DNA of 34,812 nucleotides. It comes from CAYXVU01 sp964468725. Its GTDB lineage: Bacteria; Acidobacteriota; Blastocatellia; UBA7656. The stretch lies in assembly GCA_964468725.1 (NCBI GenBank), contig CAYXVU010000041.1, forward strand, positions 1-34,812, read 5' to 3'. The notes beneath the pieces were generated by a model. The model had not been told where the DNA came from. It worked only from the letters and a program-made list of their open reading frames with translations, and ran no database searches. Each line of letters begins with the position of its first letter. The stretch's first letter is position 1. Of the stretch, positions 8,192 to 16,674 are shown piece after piece. The position numbers and the translations under genes were made by a program.

Positions 8192-9006
8192 GATTCCTCC
8201 TGAGATTGATGCAAAAGAGTCACTGGACGGGTTGTCTGTGCGACTGATATTTGCTGGATAAACCGGGCTGCCATCACCCTACCATAGCCGCAAAAAGTTG
8301 GGAAGCCTGTCCGCGCACCGGCGGCAGAGAGACCGGCGCAGCGAATACGCCAGAAGTGAATGGCGATGAGCAAGGTGATGGCGAGCGGCAGCACGGCAAC
8401 GTGCAGAACATAGAAGCGCAGCAAGGCTTCTTGTCCGACCGTCGTATCGCTGAGCAAGAGAAACTGCACCTCTTTGCCGATGAGCGGCGCGTACCCGGCA
8501 ATGGCAGAGCCGACGGTGATCGCCCAGAAGGCCAGTTGATCCCACGGCAAAAGGTAGCCAGTGAAGCTGGAAAACAGCGTCAATAAAAATAAGGCCACAC
8601 CGATGACCCAGTTGAACTCGCGCGGCTTTTTGTATGAGCCGGTAAAAAAGACGCGGCACATATGCAAAAAGACCGCCGCCACCATGCCGTGCGCCGACCA
8701 ACGATGCATATTGCGAAGGAACGTGCCGAAGGCTACCGTGTCTCTGAGGTCGAGCCTGCGGTCATAGGCTTGCGTCGTTGACGGCACGTAGTAAAACATC
8801 AGCAGCACGCCGGTCACGATCAAAATCAGGAAGAGAAAAAACGAGATCAGGCCAAGCCCCACCGTATAGGTCGCTTTGAGGGTGTGGCAATTGACCTTGA
8901 CCGGGTGCAGGTGCAGGAAGAAGTTGGTAAAGCTCGTAGCCGCGCGCCCCGCGTCAGAAGTCGGCAACGGATTGCGAAAGACCGAATCCCAGATGTTGGC
9001 GGGCAT
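8188..9006 (-). CDS. cytochrome b, N-terminal (b6-like) subunit
   Basis: A 272-residue membrane protein with the four-helix haem core of bc/b6f cytochrome b. Haem ligands are visible as H101 and H115 in helix B (MHRWSAHG and FLHMCRVF) and H202 and H217 in helix D (VLHVAVLP and IHFWRIR). Helix C has the conserved FTGYLLPWDQ. The 15-residue spacing in helix D is b6-like. After HFWRIR the family normally has KDGG; here it reads CAGLS and continues into an unrelated 45-residue tail, so the 3' end may be altered. No Rieske protein, cytochrome c1/f or C-terminal cytochrome b subunit is nearby. No clear ribosome binding site precedes the ATG. It heads a three-gene minus-strand unit with the propeller protein. 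Confidence 0.88.
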   Translation of the reverse strand: MPANIWDSVFRNPLPTSDAGRAATSFTNFFLHLHPVKVNCHTLKATYTVGLGLISFFLFLILIVTGVLLMFYYVPSTTQAYDRRLDLRDTVAFGTFLRNMHRWSAHGMVAAVFLHMCRVFFTGSYKKPREFNWVIGVALFLLTLFSSFTGYLLPWDQLAFWAITVGSAIAGYAPLIGKEVQFLLLSDTTVGQEALLRFYVLHVAVLPLAITLLIAIHFWRIRCAGLSAAGARTGFPTFCGYGRVMAARFIQQISVAQTTRPVTLLHQSQEES

Positions 9007-9049
9007 AGCGGTTCACGATGCTGAGATTCTGAGCGATTTTCTTCTTCGT

Positions 9050-9358
9050 CTATTCTATCCGCTGATCGTGCGCGGCAAGCTGGTGATTGACTGAGGATTT
9101 CAGGGCTTGAATCTTGATGAGATTCATCCGGCCTTTGATGATGCTGATGCTGATGGTGACGATGGCGTGCAGCAATAACCCGACCTGCATGGCGCTTTTA
9201 CTGCCGCTGTGGATGGAGTAACCTACGCCTGCCGCGAAGAACGCAGAGCCGATCAAAGCGCCCAGGGCGAAAGCATTCAGAATGCCGCCAATCCGCGTGT
9301 CATCGAACCGTCTCGCAATCTCTTCTCTCTTATTTATCATCACGGCGAGGTTTACCAT
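9050..9358 (-). CDS. small two-helix membrane protein, unknown function
   Basis: A 102-residue frame from the ATG ending at 9358; longer (TTG at 9457) and shorter (ATG at 9340) starts are possible and none has a strong ribosome binding site. After a charged segment (INKREEIARRFDD) there are two hydrophobic stretches, ILNAFALGALIGSAFFAAGV and a segment around VGLLLHAIVTISISII, then a basic tail. I do not recognise the family. It lies 43 bases before the cytochrome b start on the same strand and could be the first gene of that operon. Confidence 0.5.
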   Translation of the reverse strand: MVNLAVMINKREEIARRFDDTRIGGILNAFALGALIGSAFFAAGVGYSIHSGSKSAMQVGLLLHAIVTISISIIKGRMNLIKIQALKSSVNHQLAAHDQRIE

Positions 9359-9858
9359 GCTCGTCTTATACTCACAATAGTTTTTTTCATGGTCCGCGCT
9401 GCCGTCGCGCTTGACCGTGGTGAAGAGTTTGCAGCGCTGTTGGAGTTGGATACTCAAAAAACCTTGTAGGGCAAATAAACGCGATTCTTAACGGAGGCAT
9501 CGCTCAAATTCGGGAAACGGCAGATCGGAAACGTCATGACAGTGTAAGAGCGCACACTTCCCCCGGCACGACTCCGAAGGCGAAATCACGGCGAGCAATC
9601 TGATTGAAGAATACGCAATCAAGTCTGCGCCTCTTAAATTTTGTGATCAAATCTATCGTGACACTACGCCCTCGCCTTGAATTACCGATTTGATAATCAA
9701 ATCGCTCACGCCGACAAAAGCGCGGGTTTTGAAAAGTGTCATGGCATTTCTGAACCTGCGAAAGCGGATTTTGAGCGATGCCCCAGGCCAAAGCGGAGCA
9801 AGCCCCGCAAGCGACAGCCTCGCCGGATTACGCAAGTGGCGCAGATCGAGTGCGCCGG
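9359..9858. other. intergenic stretch with one perfect palindrome
   Basis: About 500 bases without a convincing gene; the frames present lack binding sites and family similarity. At 9687-9703 lies GATTTGATAATCAAATC, a perfect 8-bp inverted repeat around one base, which has the look of a dimeric repressor site or a short hairpin. Confidence 0.4.
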
Positions 9859-10566
9859 TTACCCGCGACTAGGGATAATCCAGATATTGCGATAGCGCAC
9901 AGGGTTGTGATGATCCTGCAAAAAGATAGGCCCGGGTTTGCCGATCTCTTCGTCGAGTCCTCCCGGCGTGGCGTGCGGCAGTTCGAGGTTGTTATGAATC
10001 ATCAGCCCGTTATGCAGAACCGTGACCCGCGCTTTCTCTGTGGCCGCGCCTTGCGCGTTCACCCGCGCAGCGCGAAAGGCAAAATCATAGGTCTGCCATC
10101 GCCCCGGTTTTTTGCAAGCATTCACTAACGGCGGCGCAATGCTGTAGACGCCGCCGCAGTCGCTGTCTTTCGATTGCAACCCGTAGGAATCGAGCACCTG
10201 CACTTCGTAGCGCCCTTGCAAATATACGCCGCTGTTGGCGCGCGCTTGCCCTGTGGCATTGGCCATCACCGGCAGCCAAAACTCGACGTGCAGTTGAAAA
10301 TCGCCGAAGGTCTTGTTGGTGTAGATGTTGCCGCTATCGGCTGCGACTTCCATGTAGCCGTTTCGAACTCTCCACTTTGCCGCGCCGCCGTTGGTCGAGA
10401 GCCACCCTGACAAATCACGGCCATCGAACAACATCTGCGCACCCTTCGGAGCTGGTACGCGCGGCGCGTCTACGGCGTCCGACATTGCGCCAACCGCACT
10501 CGGCAAGCTGAACCAACTCACACCCGCGCCAGCTAAAAAACTTCGTCGCGTCGTTTTGTCGTTCAT
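9859..10566 (-). CDS. DUF1080 protein (3-keto-disaccharide hydrolase type), Tat-exported
   Basis: A 235-residue protein with a twin-arginine signal (TTRRSFLAGAGVSWF) and GGAG before the ATG at 10566. The mature part is the concanavalin-like DUF1080 domain: LFDGRDLSGW near residue 46, then ADSGNIYTNKTFGDFQLHVE, ANSGVYLQGRYEVQVLDS and the terminal PIFLQDHHNPVRYRNIWI, all family hallmarks. Characterised members hydrolyse 3-keto-disaccharides or glycosides made by Gfo/Idh/MocA-type oxidoreductases, two of which occur within 10 kb. The start of this gene lies inside the 3' end of the ApbE frame: the two overlap by 152 bases in different frames. Confidence 0.92.
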   Translation of the reverse strand: MNDKTTRRSFLAGAGVSWFSLPSAVGAMSDAVDAPRVPAPKGAQMLFDGRDLSGWLSTNGGAAKWRVRNGYMEVAADSGNIYTNKTFGDFQLHVEFWLPVMANATGQARANSGVYLQGRYEVQVLDSYGLQSKDSDCGGVYSIAPPLVNACKKPGRWQTYDFAFRAARVNAQGAATEKARVTVLHNGLMIHNNLELPHATPGGLDEEIGKPGPIFLQDHHNPVRYRNIWIIPSRG

Positions 10567-11617
10567 CTCGGTCTCCGTCGGGTTTGCGTTCTGGCGATTC
10601 GAGCTTCGGCAATTTGTGCCAACGCTCGGAAGCGACCGCGCGAAAGCTACCCGCTTCGCGGCGAATTATCAATGCCGCAAAATCTTTTTTCCGCTCAATG
10701 ACGCGCAAGCCTGCGTCAACACCCAACACGCTGACAGCCGTCGCATACGCGTCGGCCAAGACGCTATACGGAGCAACGACTGTGACGCTGATGGGTTCGA
10801 TCAGTCCGACTCCGGTCTTCGGATTGACGATGTGCGAATAGCGCACGCCCTCGATTTCGACAAACTGCTCGGCCTCCCCCGAAGTCGAAACCGCTGCATG
10901 CGCTAACACCAATCGCGTTGTTCCTTGCAGACTCAAGGGTGGCGCAGCGACTTCGATTGTCCAGCCGCGTTGTGCGGGCGGTGCGGCGCTGACACGAATG
11001 TCGCCGCCCGCAGCGATCAGGGCGCGGCCAATCCCATAGCGGCGAAGCACCTTCATCGCTTCATCCGCTGCGTACCCTTTCGCAATCCCGCCGAGATCAA
11101 GTTGCACGCCCTCAGTTGAGAGTCTGACCGCGCATGTCGAGGGATCAAGCCGCACATGGTCATAGCCGGTGAGCGCGAGCGCCTGTGCCAGTCTATCCGA
11201 ATCGGGCAGCGTGCCTGTGCGTCGCGCACGTCGCCACAACCGAGAAAGCTGCCCCACTGTCACATCGAACGCGCCGTGTGTTTGGCGAGCGATCTGCTGC
11301 CCTAAAGCCAGCGCGCGAAATAGATCAGGGCTGACCTTCACCCAACGGCCTGCGCCGGTGCGACACAAGCGATTCAACTCGCTGGTTTCGTTGTAATCGC
11401 TCATGGTAGCATCGAGCCGCGCGACGCGAGCCAATGCCGCTTGGGCAGCGCGATCAGCCGTCTGCGAATCCATCGAATACAGCACGATGCGAAACTCTGT
11501 GCCCATATGCGGCTGATGATATTCGAATCGCCGCAGCGCCGAGGGCTTCGCAAAGCCTTCGGCCAGCAGACACAGCAGTAGACAGGCGATGCAGGTTGAC
11601 GGATGAGCGGAGAACAT
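10415..11617 (-). CDS. apbE: FAD:protein FMN transferase (ApbE), with long C-terminal overlap
   Basis: A 400-residue protein from the ATG ending at 11617, which has AGAGG 7 bases upstream and a signal peptide (MFSAHPSTCIACLLLCLLAE). The frame extends 15 codons further upstream without a site. ApbE motifs are plain: HMGTEFRI, DLGGIAKGYAADEA, ALIAAGGDIRV, and SHIVNPKTG (the metal/flavin-binding loop), followed by DAYATAVSVLG. These enzymes transfer FMN from FAD to threonine of exported redox proteins. Family similarity ends around ERWHKLP; the last 63 residues are basic, low-similarity, and largely encoded over the start of the downstream DUF1080 gene. Either the original stop was lost or the overlap is real. 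Confidence 0.9.
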   Translation of the reverse strand: MFSAHPSTCIACLLLCLLAEGFAKPSALRRFEYHQPHMGTEFRIVLYSMDSQTADRAAQAALARVARLDATMSDYNETSELNRLCRTGAGRWVKVSPDLFRALALGQQIARQTHGAFDVTVGQLSRLWRRARRTGTLPDSDRLAQALALTGYDHVRLDPSTCAVRLSTEGVQLDLGGIAKGYAADEAMKVLRRYGIGRALIAAGGDIRVSAAPPAQRGWTIEVAAPPLSLQGTTRLVLAHAAVSTSGEAEQFVEIEGVRYSHIVNPKTGVGLIEPISVTVVAPYSVLADAYATAVSVLGVDAGLRVIERKKDFAALIIRREAGSFRAVASERWHKLPKLESPERKPDGDRDERQNDATKFFSWRGCELVQLAECGWRNVGRRRRAARTSSEGCADVVRWP

Positions 11618-11923
11618 ATCAGACCTCTGCGAATCAATCGGGCGGACTATAGCATCATTCAATCGGCGATAAAACTTGTCGCCCAGATGCGAAGACCGAT
11701 AGCAATCATCCGACTCTTCATCGCACGCCCTTCGCGTTGTCGTATTTGAAGGGCTGGAAAAAAGGGCAACTCACGAATCAACGGCTCACGCCTTCGACCG
11801 ATGGGAAGAGAGCGTATGCAATTCTCAGTAAGCGGCTTGGAACCGGTCTTCACCACTGAGGCGCGGAAGACGAAAGGGCTGCACAGGGGCAGGCGAAACG
11901 GGTTGGTTGGCTCCGCCCGCACG
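11618..11923. other. divergent intergenic region, nothing recognised
   Basis: About 300 bases between the divergent ApbE and FGE-like genes. Frames on both strands lack binding sites and family similarity. Both promoters should lie here, but I see no convincing -35/-10 pair. If the FGE-like protein used the earlier ATG at 11816 it would occupy part of this region. Confidence 0.4.
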
Positions 11924-12919
11924 ATGATTGCCTTCCTGCTCGCTTGCGTCTCACTGCTCGCACAGGGGTTCGCGCAACCAATGAGCGGTGCACAATCCTC
12001 CCCCCCCGCAGCCGAGATGAAAGCCTATGTCGAAACCGTTGCGGGCGTCTCGCTTCAGATGACGCCGATTCCGGCAGGCACATTCACAATGGGCAGCCCG
12101 ACAACCGAACCCGGTCGCGCAGAGGACGAAGCGCCTCAACACCAAGTCGCCCTGCGACCGTTCTGGATGAGTACAACGGAGATCACTTGGGATTTGTATG
12201 ATCGGTTTGCCTTCAGCCTCGATTTGAAAAGGGAAAGAACGCCATCACCTCTTCCCGCAGGGGTTGATGCGGTGACCCGCCCGACGCCGCCGTATGCCGA
12301 CGAATCATTTGGCTACGGCAAAGGTCAGCAGCCGGTCATCAGCATCTCGCATCACGCGGCGATGGAGTTTTGTCGCTGGCTTTCGGCCAAAACCGGCAAG
12401 CTGTACCGCCTGCCCACCGAAGCCGAATGGGAGTATGCTTGTCGCGCCGATGCACAATCGGCTTACTCATTCGGCGACGATGCGACCAAACTCAAAGAGC
12501 AGGCCTGGTATCTCGACAACTCCGATGGTGCGCCGCACGCGGTCGGCAAAAAGCGCGCCAACGCCTGGGGCTTGTACGATATGCATGGCAATGTGGCGGA
12601 GTGGTGCCTCGATCATTACGACAAAGATTTTTACGCGACGCTCACCTCCGGCGTCGCCCATTCGCCGGTGCGGTTGCCGAGCGAGAGACGTTTCCCGCAC
12701 GTCGCGCGCGGCGGCTCGTGGGACGACGAAGCGAGGCGATTGCGCTGCGCCGCGCGACGCGGCTCAAAGAAAGAATGGAATCGCCGCGATCCGCAAAGCC
12801 CGCAAAGCATCTGGTGGCTGACGGACGCAACCTTCGTCGGCTTTCGCGTCGTTCGTGCCCTCAACGAGCAAGAGAATTTGCGCGGCTTGAAATCGAAAGT
12901 CACCAAACAGAGCCCGTAG
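11924..12919 (+). CDS. FGE/SUMF1-type domain protein, secreted
   Basis: A 331-residue protein if started at the ATG that opens a signal peptide (MIAFLLACVSLLAQGFAQ); the frame runs 41 codons further upstream, and neither start has a strong binding site. The formylglycine-generating-enzyme sulfatase domain fills the rest: IPAGTFTMGSP, EDEAPQHQVALRPFWMSTTE, RLPTEAEWEYACRA, WGLYDMHGNVAEWCLDHY, and the end VGFRVVRA. In true FGE two cysteines bind copper in the pattern C-x4-C-AAR; here the second is kept (RCAARR, Cys about 275) while the first position is alanine (DEARRLRC). It may therefore belong to the wider SUMF1/EgtB/PvdO group with a different activity. No sulfatase gene is in the window. 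Confidence 0.88.
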   Translation: MIAFLLACVSLLAQGFAQPMSGAQSSPPAAEMKAYVETVAGVSLQMTPIPAGTFTMGSPTTEPGRAEDEAPQHQVALRPFWMSTTEITWDLYDRFAFSLDLKRERTPSPLPAGVDAVTRPTPPYADESFGYGKGQQPVISISHHAAMEFCRWLSAKTGKLYRLPTEAEWEYACRADAQSAYSFGDDATKLKEQAWYLDNSDGAPHAVGKKRANAWGLYDMHGNVAEWCLDHYDKDFYATLTSGVAHSPVRLPSERRFPHVARGGSWDDEARRLRCAARRGSKKEWNRRDPQSPQSIWWLTDATFVGFRVVRALNEQENLRGLKSKVTKQSP

Positions 12920-12998
12920 CCGGTTGTCGGTTTGCTGCCGCCAGCTTGCACGGCAGCGAGTTACTTCTCCTTCTCTCTTGTGATAGGGTTTGGTCAGA

Positions 12999-13376
12999 AT
13001 GCGTAATAAGCTAAACAAAATTAAAAACCAACATCTGGGCGAGGTTCTGATTAGTACTGCCGAAGACATAGTGCAAGCGGCAGATGCTGAAGCGCTTGGG
13101 CAAAGCGGCTTGTTTGAAGCCGTCATTCAGTATGGGCAAGTGGCTTCATTCGACCTTTTGTATGAATCAGTAATCAATCAATTCTTCGATCCGGCTAGAG
13201 AAAGGTACGCCGAGTTGATTGATAAAAAATTTGGCCACAACTTATCGCCAAATGAGCAGCAGGAGCTTCTGCTCCTAGAAAAAATCTTGGATGAAATCGA
13301 ATCTCCTGTGTATAAGGAAATCATTGAACAACTCAAGCAAGTCCGCGATGAGTTGGCTGCTGACCGAGCAAAATAA
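12999..13376 (+). CDS. small helical protein paired with HNH nuclease, unknown
   Basis: A 125-residue acidic, probably all-helical protein; ATG at 12999 is preferred over a TTG three codons upstream, with AGGG about 10 bases before it. The middle region (FEAVIQYGQVASFDLLYESV) looks amphipathic, and the C-terminal 50 residues are rich in E, L and K and could form a coiled coil (NEQQELLLLEKILDEIESPV). No signal peptide and no known domain. The base composition is more AT-rich than its neighbours. Its stop is 18 bases before the HNH gene, so the two are very probably co-transcribed; an antitoxin-like, adaptor or sensor role is possible but is inference from pairing alone. Confidence 0.7.
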   Translation: MRNKLNKIKNQHLGEVLISTAEDIVQAADAEALGQSGLFEAVIQYGQVASFDLLYESVINQFFDPARERYAELIDKKFGHNLSPNEQQELLLLEKILDEIESPVYKEIIEQLKQVRDELAADRAK

Positions 13377-13394
13377 CTGACGGAAGCTGATTGA

Positions 13395-13931
13395 ATGCCG
13401 ATCTTCGTTCGCCGAAAACCCGCTCCTCCTGAAGAGACGGACTATACGAAATACAGAGAACTCGTGCGCGAAGATTTCCGCGAGTGCTGTGCCTATTGTC
13501 TGCTACACGAAACTCTCGCGGCAGGTAAAAACAACTTTGAGCTTGATCACTTTCGCCCGAAATCTCTGCCGGAGTTTGCCAGTAAACACAACGATTTCTA
13601 CAACCTCTATTACTCCTGTCACGTCTGCAATCACACCAAAGGACAGCGATGGCCGAACAACCGACTTCGCAAACGCGGCTATCGGTTTGTTGACCCTTGC
13701 AAAGAAAACTTCTCTAAACATTTCCGCGAAGAGGCTGACGGCACATGGACGCCGATCACCAAAGCGGGCGAGTACACAGAAGGAAGATTGCGTCTCAATC
13801 GAAGACATTTGATCGAGATTCGCAGGCTGCTCAGACAAATCGCCGCGCGTCTCGGACTCGACCCGATCCATTGGGACACGACAGACCAACACGCCTTTCT
13901 TTGTCTGCTTGACCCTCACTCATTCACATAA
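13395..13931 (+). CDS. HNH endonuclease
   Basis: A 178-residue cytoplasmic protein with GGAAG about 9 bases before the ATG. The HNH core is clear: zinc-binding CAYC (residues 32-35), FELDHFRPKS with catalytic His52, the FYNLYYSC segment with Asn70, and CHVCNHTKGQRWP with the second cysteine pair and His80. The spacing resembles HNH nucleases of the TIGR02646/PtuB-like and McrA-like groups used in phage defence. The C-terminal 90 residues (with EGRLRLNRRHLIEIRRLLRQ) are basic and helical, possibly for DNA contact. The gene follows the small helical protein by 18 bases. No PtuA-type ATPase, retron or methyltransferase is near, so it is not a standard Septu or restriction system. Confidence 0.88.
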   Translation: MPIFVRRKPAPPEETDYTKYRELVREDFRECCAYCLLHETLAAGKNNFELDHFRPKSLPEFASKHNDFYNLYYSCHVCNHTKGQRWPNNRLRKRGYRFVDPCKENFSKHFREEADGTWTPITKAGEYTEGRLRLNRRHLIEIRRLLRQIAARLGLDPIHWDTTDQHAFLCLLDPHSFT

Positions 13932-14060
13932 GAAGTCGCCAGCCCGACAACCATCTTTTATCTCTTGTCTATGCCTGATCGAGATTCGTATCTGCTCCTT
14001 TTTGATATAAGATGCAACGCAGATTACGAAGAGAAAGCCGCCGCCGGAAGGAGATCAGCC

Positions 14061-15338
14061 ATGAGCGCAGAACGCAAATCATCACGCAGAGAGTTTGTGA
14101 AGACCACGACGGCTGCCGCCATCGGGTCAACGCTGGCAACAAACTTCAACGTCATACCCGGCGCCTATGCCGCAGGCAATGACACAATCAAAGTCGGGCT
14201 GATCGGTTGCGGCGGGCGCGGCACGGGAGCTGTCGCAAATGTCTTCGAAGCCGCCGAAGGCGTCAAACTCGTAGCCATGGGCGATGCCTTCAAAGATCGC
14301 CTCGAAGAGAGCCGCAAAGGTTTGCTCGAAAAGTTCGCAGACAAGATGGACGTGCCCGAAAGTCGCTGCTTCACCGGCCTCAATGCGTTTGAAAACGTCA
14401 TTGCTAGTGATGCCAATTACATCATCCTTGCCACCCCGCCCGGCTTTCGCCCGCAACATTTGAAAGCGGCCATCGCCGCAGGCAAAAATATCTTCACCGA
14501 AAAGCCCGTCGCCGTTGATGGCACAGGCATTCGCACTGTGCTCGAAGCCTACGAGCAGGCCAAAGCCAATGGGCTGGCCATCGCCGCAGGCACACAACGC
14601 CGCCATCAACAAGGCTACCTCGAAACCCTGAAGCGCATTCACGAGGGCGCGATTGGCGAAGTGGTTGCCGCGCGCTGTTATTGGAATCAAGGCGGCTTGT
14701 GGAAACGCGACCCGCAAGCCGATTGGTCGGGACTCGAATGGCAGATGCGCAACTGGCTCTACTTCACCTGGCTATCAGGCGATCATATCGTCGAGCAGCA
14801 TGTTCACAACCTTGATGTCGTCAACTGGGCGATGAACGCGCATCCCGTAAACGCTGTCGCTCTGGGCGGCAGACAAGCGCGCACCGATGCTGTTTATGGC
14901 CACATCTTCGACCACTTTGCCGTAGATTACGAATATGAAAGCGGCATGCACTTGATGAGCATGTGTCGCCAACAGGTAGGCACGACGCAAAACGTTTCCG
15001 AAGCGTTGGTAGGTACGAAAGGCAGTTGTCAGGTCAATCGCTATCAGATCACCGGCGCGAACGCTTGGCGTTTCCGCGAAGAAGAAAAAAATCCCTATGT
15101 ACAAGAACACACCGATTTGATTGCCAGCATCCGTGCAGGCAAGCCGATAAACGAACTCAAGACGGTTGCCCAAAGCACGCTGACAGCGATTATGGGCAGG
15201 ATGTCGGCTTACACAGGCAAGCTGGTGACTTGGGAGCAGGCGTTGAATACGCAAGAGAATCTCGTACCTGCAAAGCTGGCGTGGGGAGAGATGCCGACGC
15301 CTGCGGTGGCGATTCCCGGCCAGACCGAGTTGATATAG
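14061..15338 (+). CDS. Gfo/Idh/MocA family oxidoreductase, Tat-exported
   Basis: A 425-residue protein from the ATG at 14061, which has GGAAGGAG upstream; the frame is open 32 codons earlier without a site. It begins with a twin-arginine signal (SSRREFVKTTTAAAIGSTLA). A Rossmann fold follows (KVGLIGCGGRGTGAV), then ATPPGFRPQHLKAAIAAGK, the conserved FTEKPVAVD lysine motif, AGTQRRHQQGY, and GDHIVEQHVHNLDVVNWAM, where the histidines are likely catalytic. Such periplasmic enzymes keep NAD(P) tightly bound and oxidise sugars or related polyols. With DUF1080 nearby, a role in 3-keto-sugar metabolism is plausible but inferred. It is convergent with the MFS gene that ends 8 bases away. Confidence 0.93.
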   Translation: MSAERKSSRREFVKTTTAAAIGSTLATNFNVIPGAYAAGNDTIKVGLIGCGGRGTGAVANVFEAAEGVKLVAMGDAFKDRLEESRKGLLEKFADKMDVPESRCFTGLNAFENVIASDANYIILATPPGFRPQHLKAAIAAGKNIFTEKPVAVDGTGIRTVLEAYEQAKANGLAIAAGTQRRHQQGYLETLKRIHEGAIGEVVAARCYWNQGGLWKRDPQADWSGLEWQMRNWLYFTWLSGDHIVEQHVHNLDVVNWAMNAHPVNAVALGGRQARTDAVYGHIFDHFAVDYEYESGMHLMSMCRQQVGTTQNVSEALVGTKGSCQVNRYQITGANAWRFREEEKNPYVQEHTDLIASIRAGKPINELKTVAQSTLTAIMGRMSAYTGKLVTWEQALNTQENLVPAKLAWGEMPTPAVAIPGQTELI

Positions 15339-15345
15339 AGCAACT

Positions 15346-16674
15346 CTACCGGCTTTGCCTGCGCTCACGCAGAGCCAGAATCAAGTGAAAGATTGCCATG
15401 ACGAGGGCGGCAGCGAGGACGATGAACAAGCCTTGGCGAATATCTCCCGCTTCGCCGCCGACGGCGTTGGAGATATAGCCGACAGCGGGCGGTATCAATA
15501 AGAGCCCCGCAAAGCCCACACCCATCACCAAACTCATCGCCGTTCCCGCAATGCGCGGCGCAATCACCGACGCCAATCCTACCGAAGTCGGGAAGATGGG
15601 TCCCATACTGAAGCCCGTCAGAGCGATTGCCCACTGCACGGCTGCGGGGCTATTGGCGGTCACGGCGATGGCGAGTCCGACTGCTGAAATCGCTGAGCCG
15701 ATGGTGAGCAAAATGAAGGTATTCATTTTCGCCACGCCGAGTAAAAAGCTCGATACCAAGCGGCCAATCAACAAGGCGAAACCAAACAAGGCCAACGTCT
15801 GTAATCCGAAGTCTGCGATGGCCACGCCTTGCGGGTCTTGTTCAAAAAAGGTGCTGACAGCTTGCGGGTTCGTGCGCGCCATCTCTTGCAGATGGCTGGC
15901 GTCAACGCCGGAGGCAGCCAGCAACTGCACGTCGCGTTGCAAGTAGGTGACGATCCATTTGCCGACGGCGACCTCCGCGCCGACATACATAAACAGGGCG
16001 ATGGCTAACAGCCAGAAGGACGCGCTTTTGAATAGCTCTTTGGTATCGCTGATGGGAAACGACTCCGGGTGAGTGGGCAAAGGGAACCGTTGTGCAATCG
16101 CCAGCAATGCCAGCGCCGCCGTTGCCCCCGCCAGCGTCCAGAAGATCAAACCCAATCCGCCTCGCTGTTGTAACCGCACGGCTATTAACGGCAAGGTTAA
16201 GAGTCCAAGTCCGAAACAGACATCTAACAAGTTGAGCGCAGAGTTGCGCCACGACGCCGCGACATCGGCCACCAATGCATGGCCGGAACTGACGATGGCA
16301 TTCGCGCCAAGCCCTAAAACCAGTGAGCAGACAAAGAGCCACAACGCCGCCGCCGCCGGTTCAATGCGCGTGACCACCAATCCCATTCCGACCATTGCAG
16401 CGATGACGGTTGCGCCGCCCGCGACAAGGGCGAATTTCTTGCCGATGCGATCAATGACGGGGCCGCTAACCAGATAGGAGAGTACCGCGCCGATGGCGTT
16501 AATCAACAGAAAGTTGCCGACTACGGCATCATTGGGCAAAAACTGATCGCGTTCGAGTTTCGGCAAGACCGTACCCGGCAAAGCAGTCAACATGCCGTAG
16601 ACGAAGATTCCGAAAAAAGCGATGGCCATCAACAGCACAGCCGACCCTTTAGCCTCACGGCGCGTTTCGCTCAT
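15346..16674 (-). CDS. MFS transporter (FucP/sugar-porter-like)
   Basis: A 442-residue protein with about 12 hydrophobic segments and GGAGGAGG upstream of the ATG at 16674. The TM2-3 loop carries SGPVIDRIGKKFALVAGG, a standard MFS motif, and TM10-11 has GFSMGPIFPTSVGLAS, which is like the fucose/glucose permease branch. A hydrophilic insert of about 35 residues (DASHLQEMARTNPQAVSTFF) sits between TM7 and TM8. The substrate is likely a sugar or sugar acid, to judge from the flanking oxidoreductases, but nothing in the sequence fixes it. It is divergent from the PhoX-like gene and ends 8 bases from the convergent oxidoreductase. Confidence 0.9.
   Translation of the reverse strand: MSETRREAKGSAVLLMAIAFFGIFVYGMLTALPGTVLPKLERDQFLPNDAVVGNFLLINAIGAVLSYLVSGPVIDRIGKKFALVAGGATVIAAMVGMGLVVTRIEPAAAALWLFVCSLVLGLGANAIVSSGHALVADVAASWRNSALNLLDVCFGLGLLTLPLIAVRLQQRGGLGLIFWTLAGATAALALLAIAQRFPLPTHPESFPISDTKELFKSASFWLLAIALFMYVGAEVAVGKWIVTYLQRDVQLLAASGVDASHLQEMARTNPQAVSTFFEQDPQGVAIADFGLQTLALFGFALLIGRLVSSFLLGVAKMNTFILLTIGSAISAVGLAIAVTANSPAAVQWAIALTGFSMGPIFPTSVGLASVIAPRIAGTAMSLVMGVGFAGLLLIPPAVGYISNAVGGEAGDIRQGLFIVLAAALVMAIFHLILALRERRQSR

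Noticed and set aside
9534..9835. minus-strand frames in the gap before the DUF1080 gene
   Set aside because: No binding site, unusual composition and no similarity; the gap is more likely non-coding.
12370..13014. 214-residue frame inside the FGE-like gene
   Set aside because: Shadow frame of a well supported gene; Arg/Ala-rich without domains.
12999..13931. Septu or retron-type defence system
   Set aside because: The HNH protein is PtuB-like but no PtuA ATPase, reverse transcriptase or ncRNA is present next to it.
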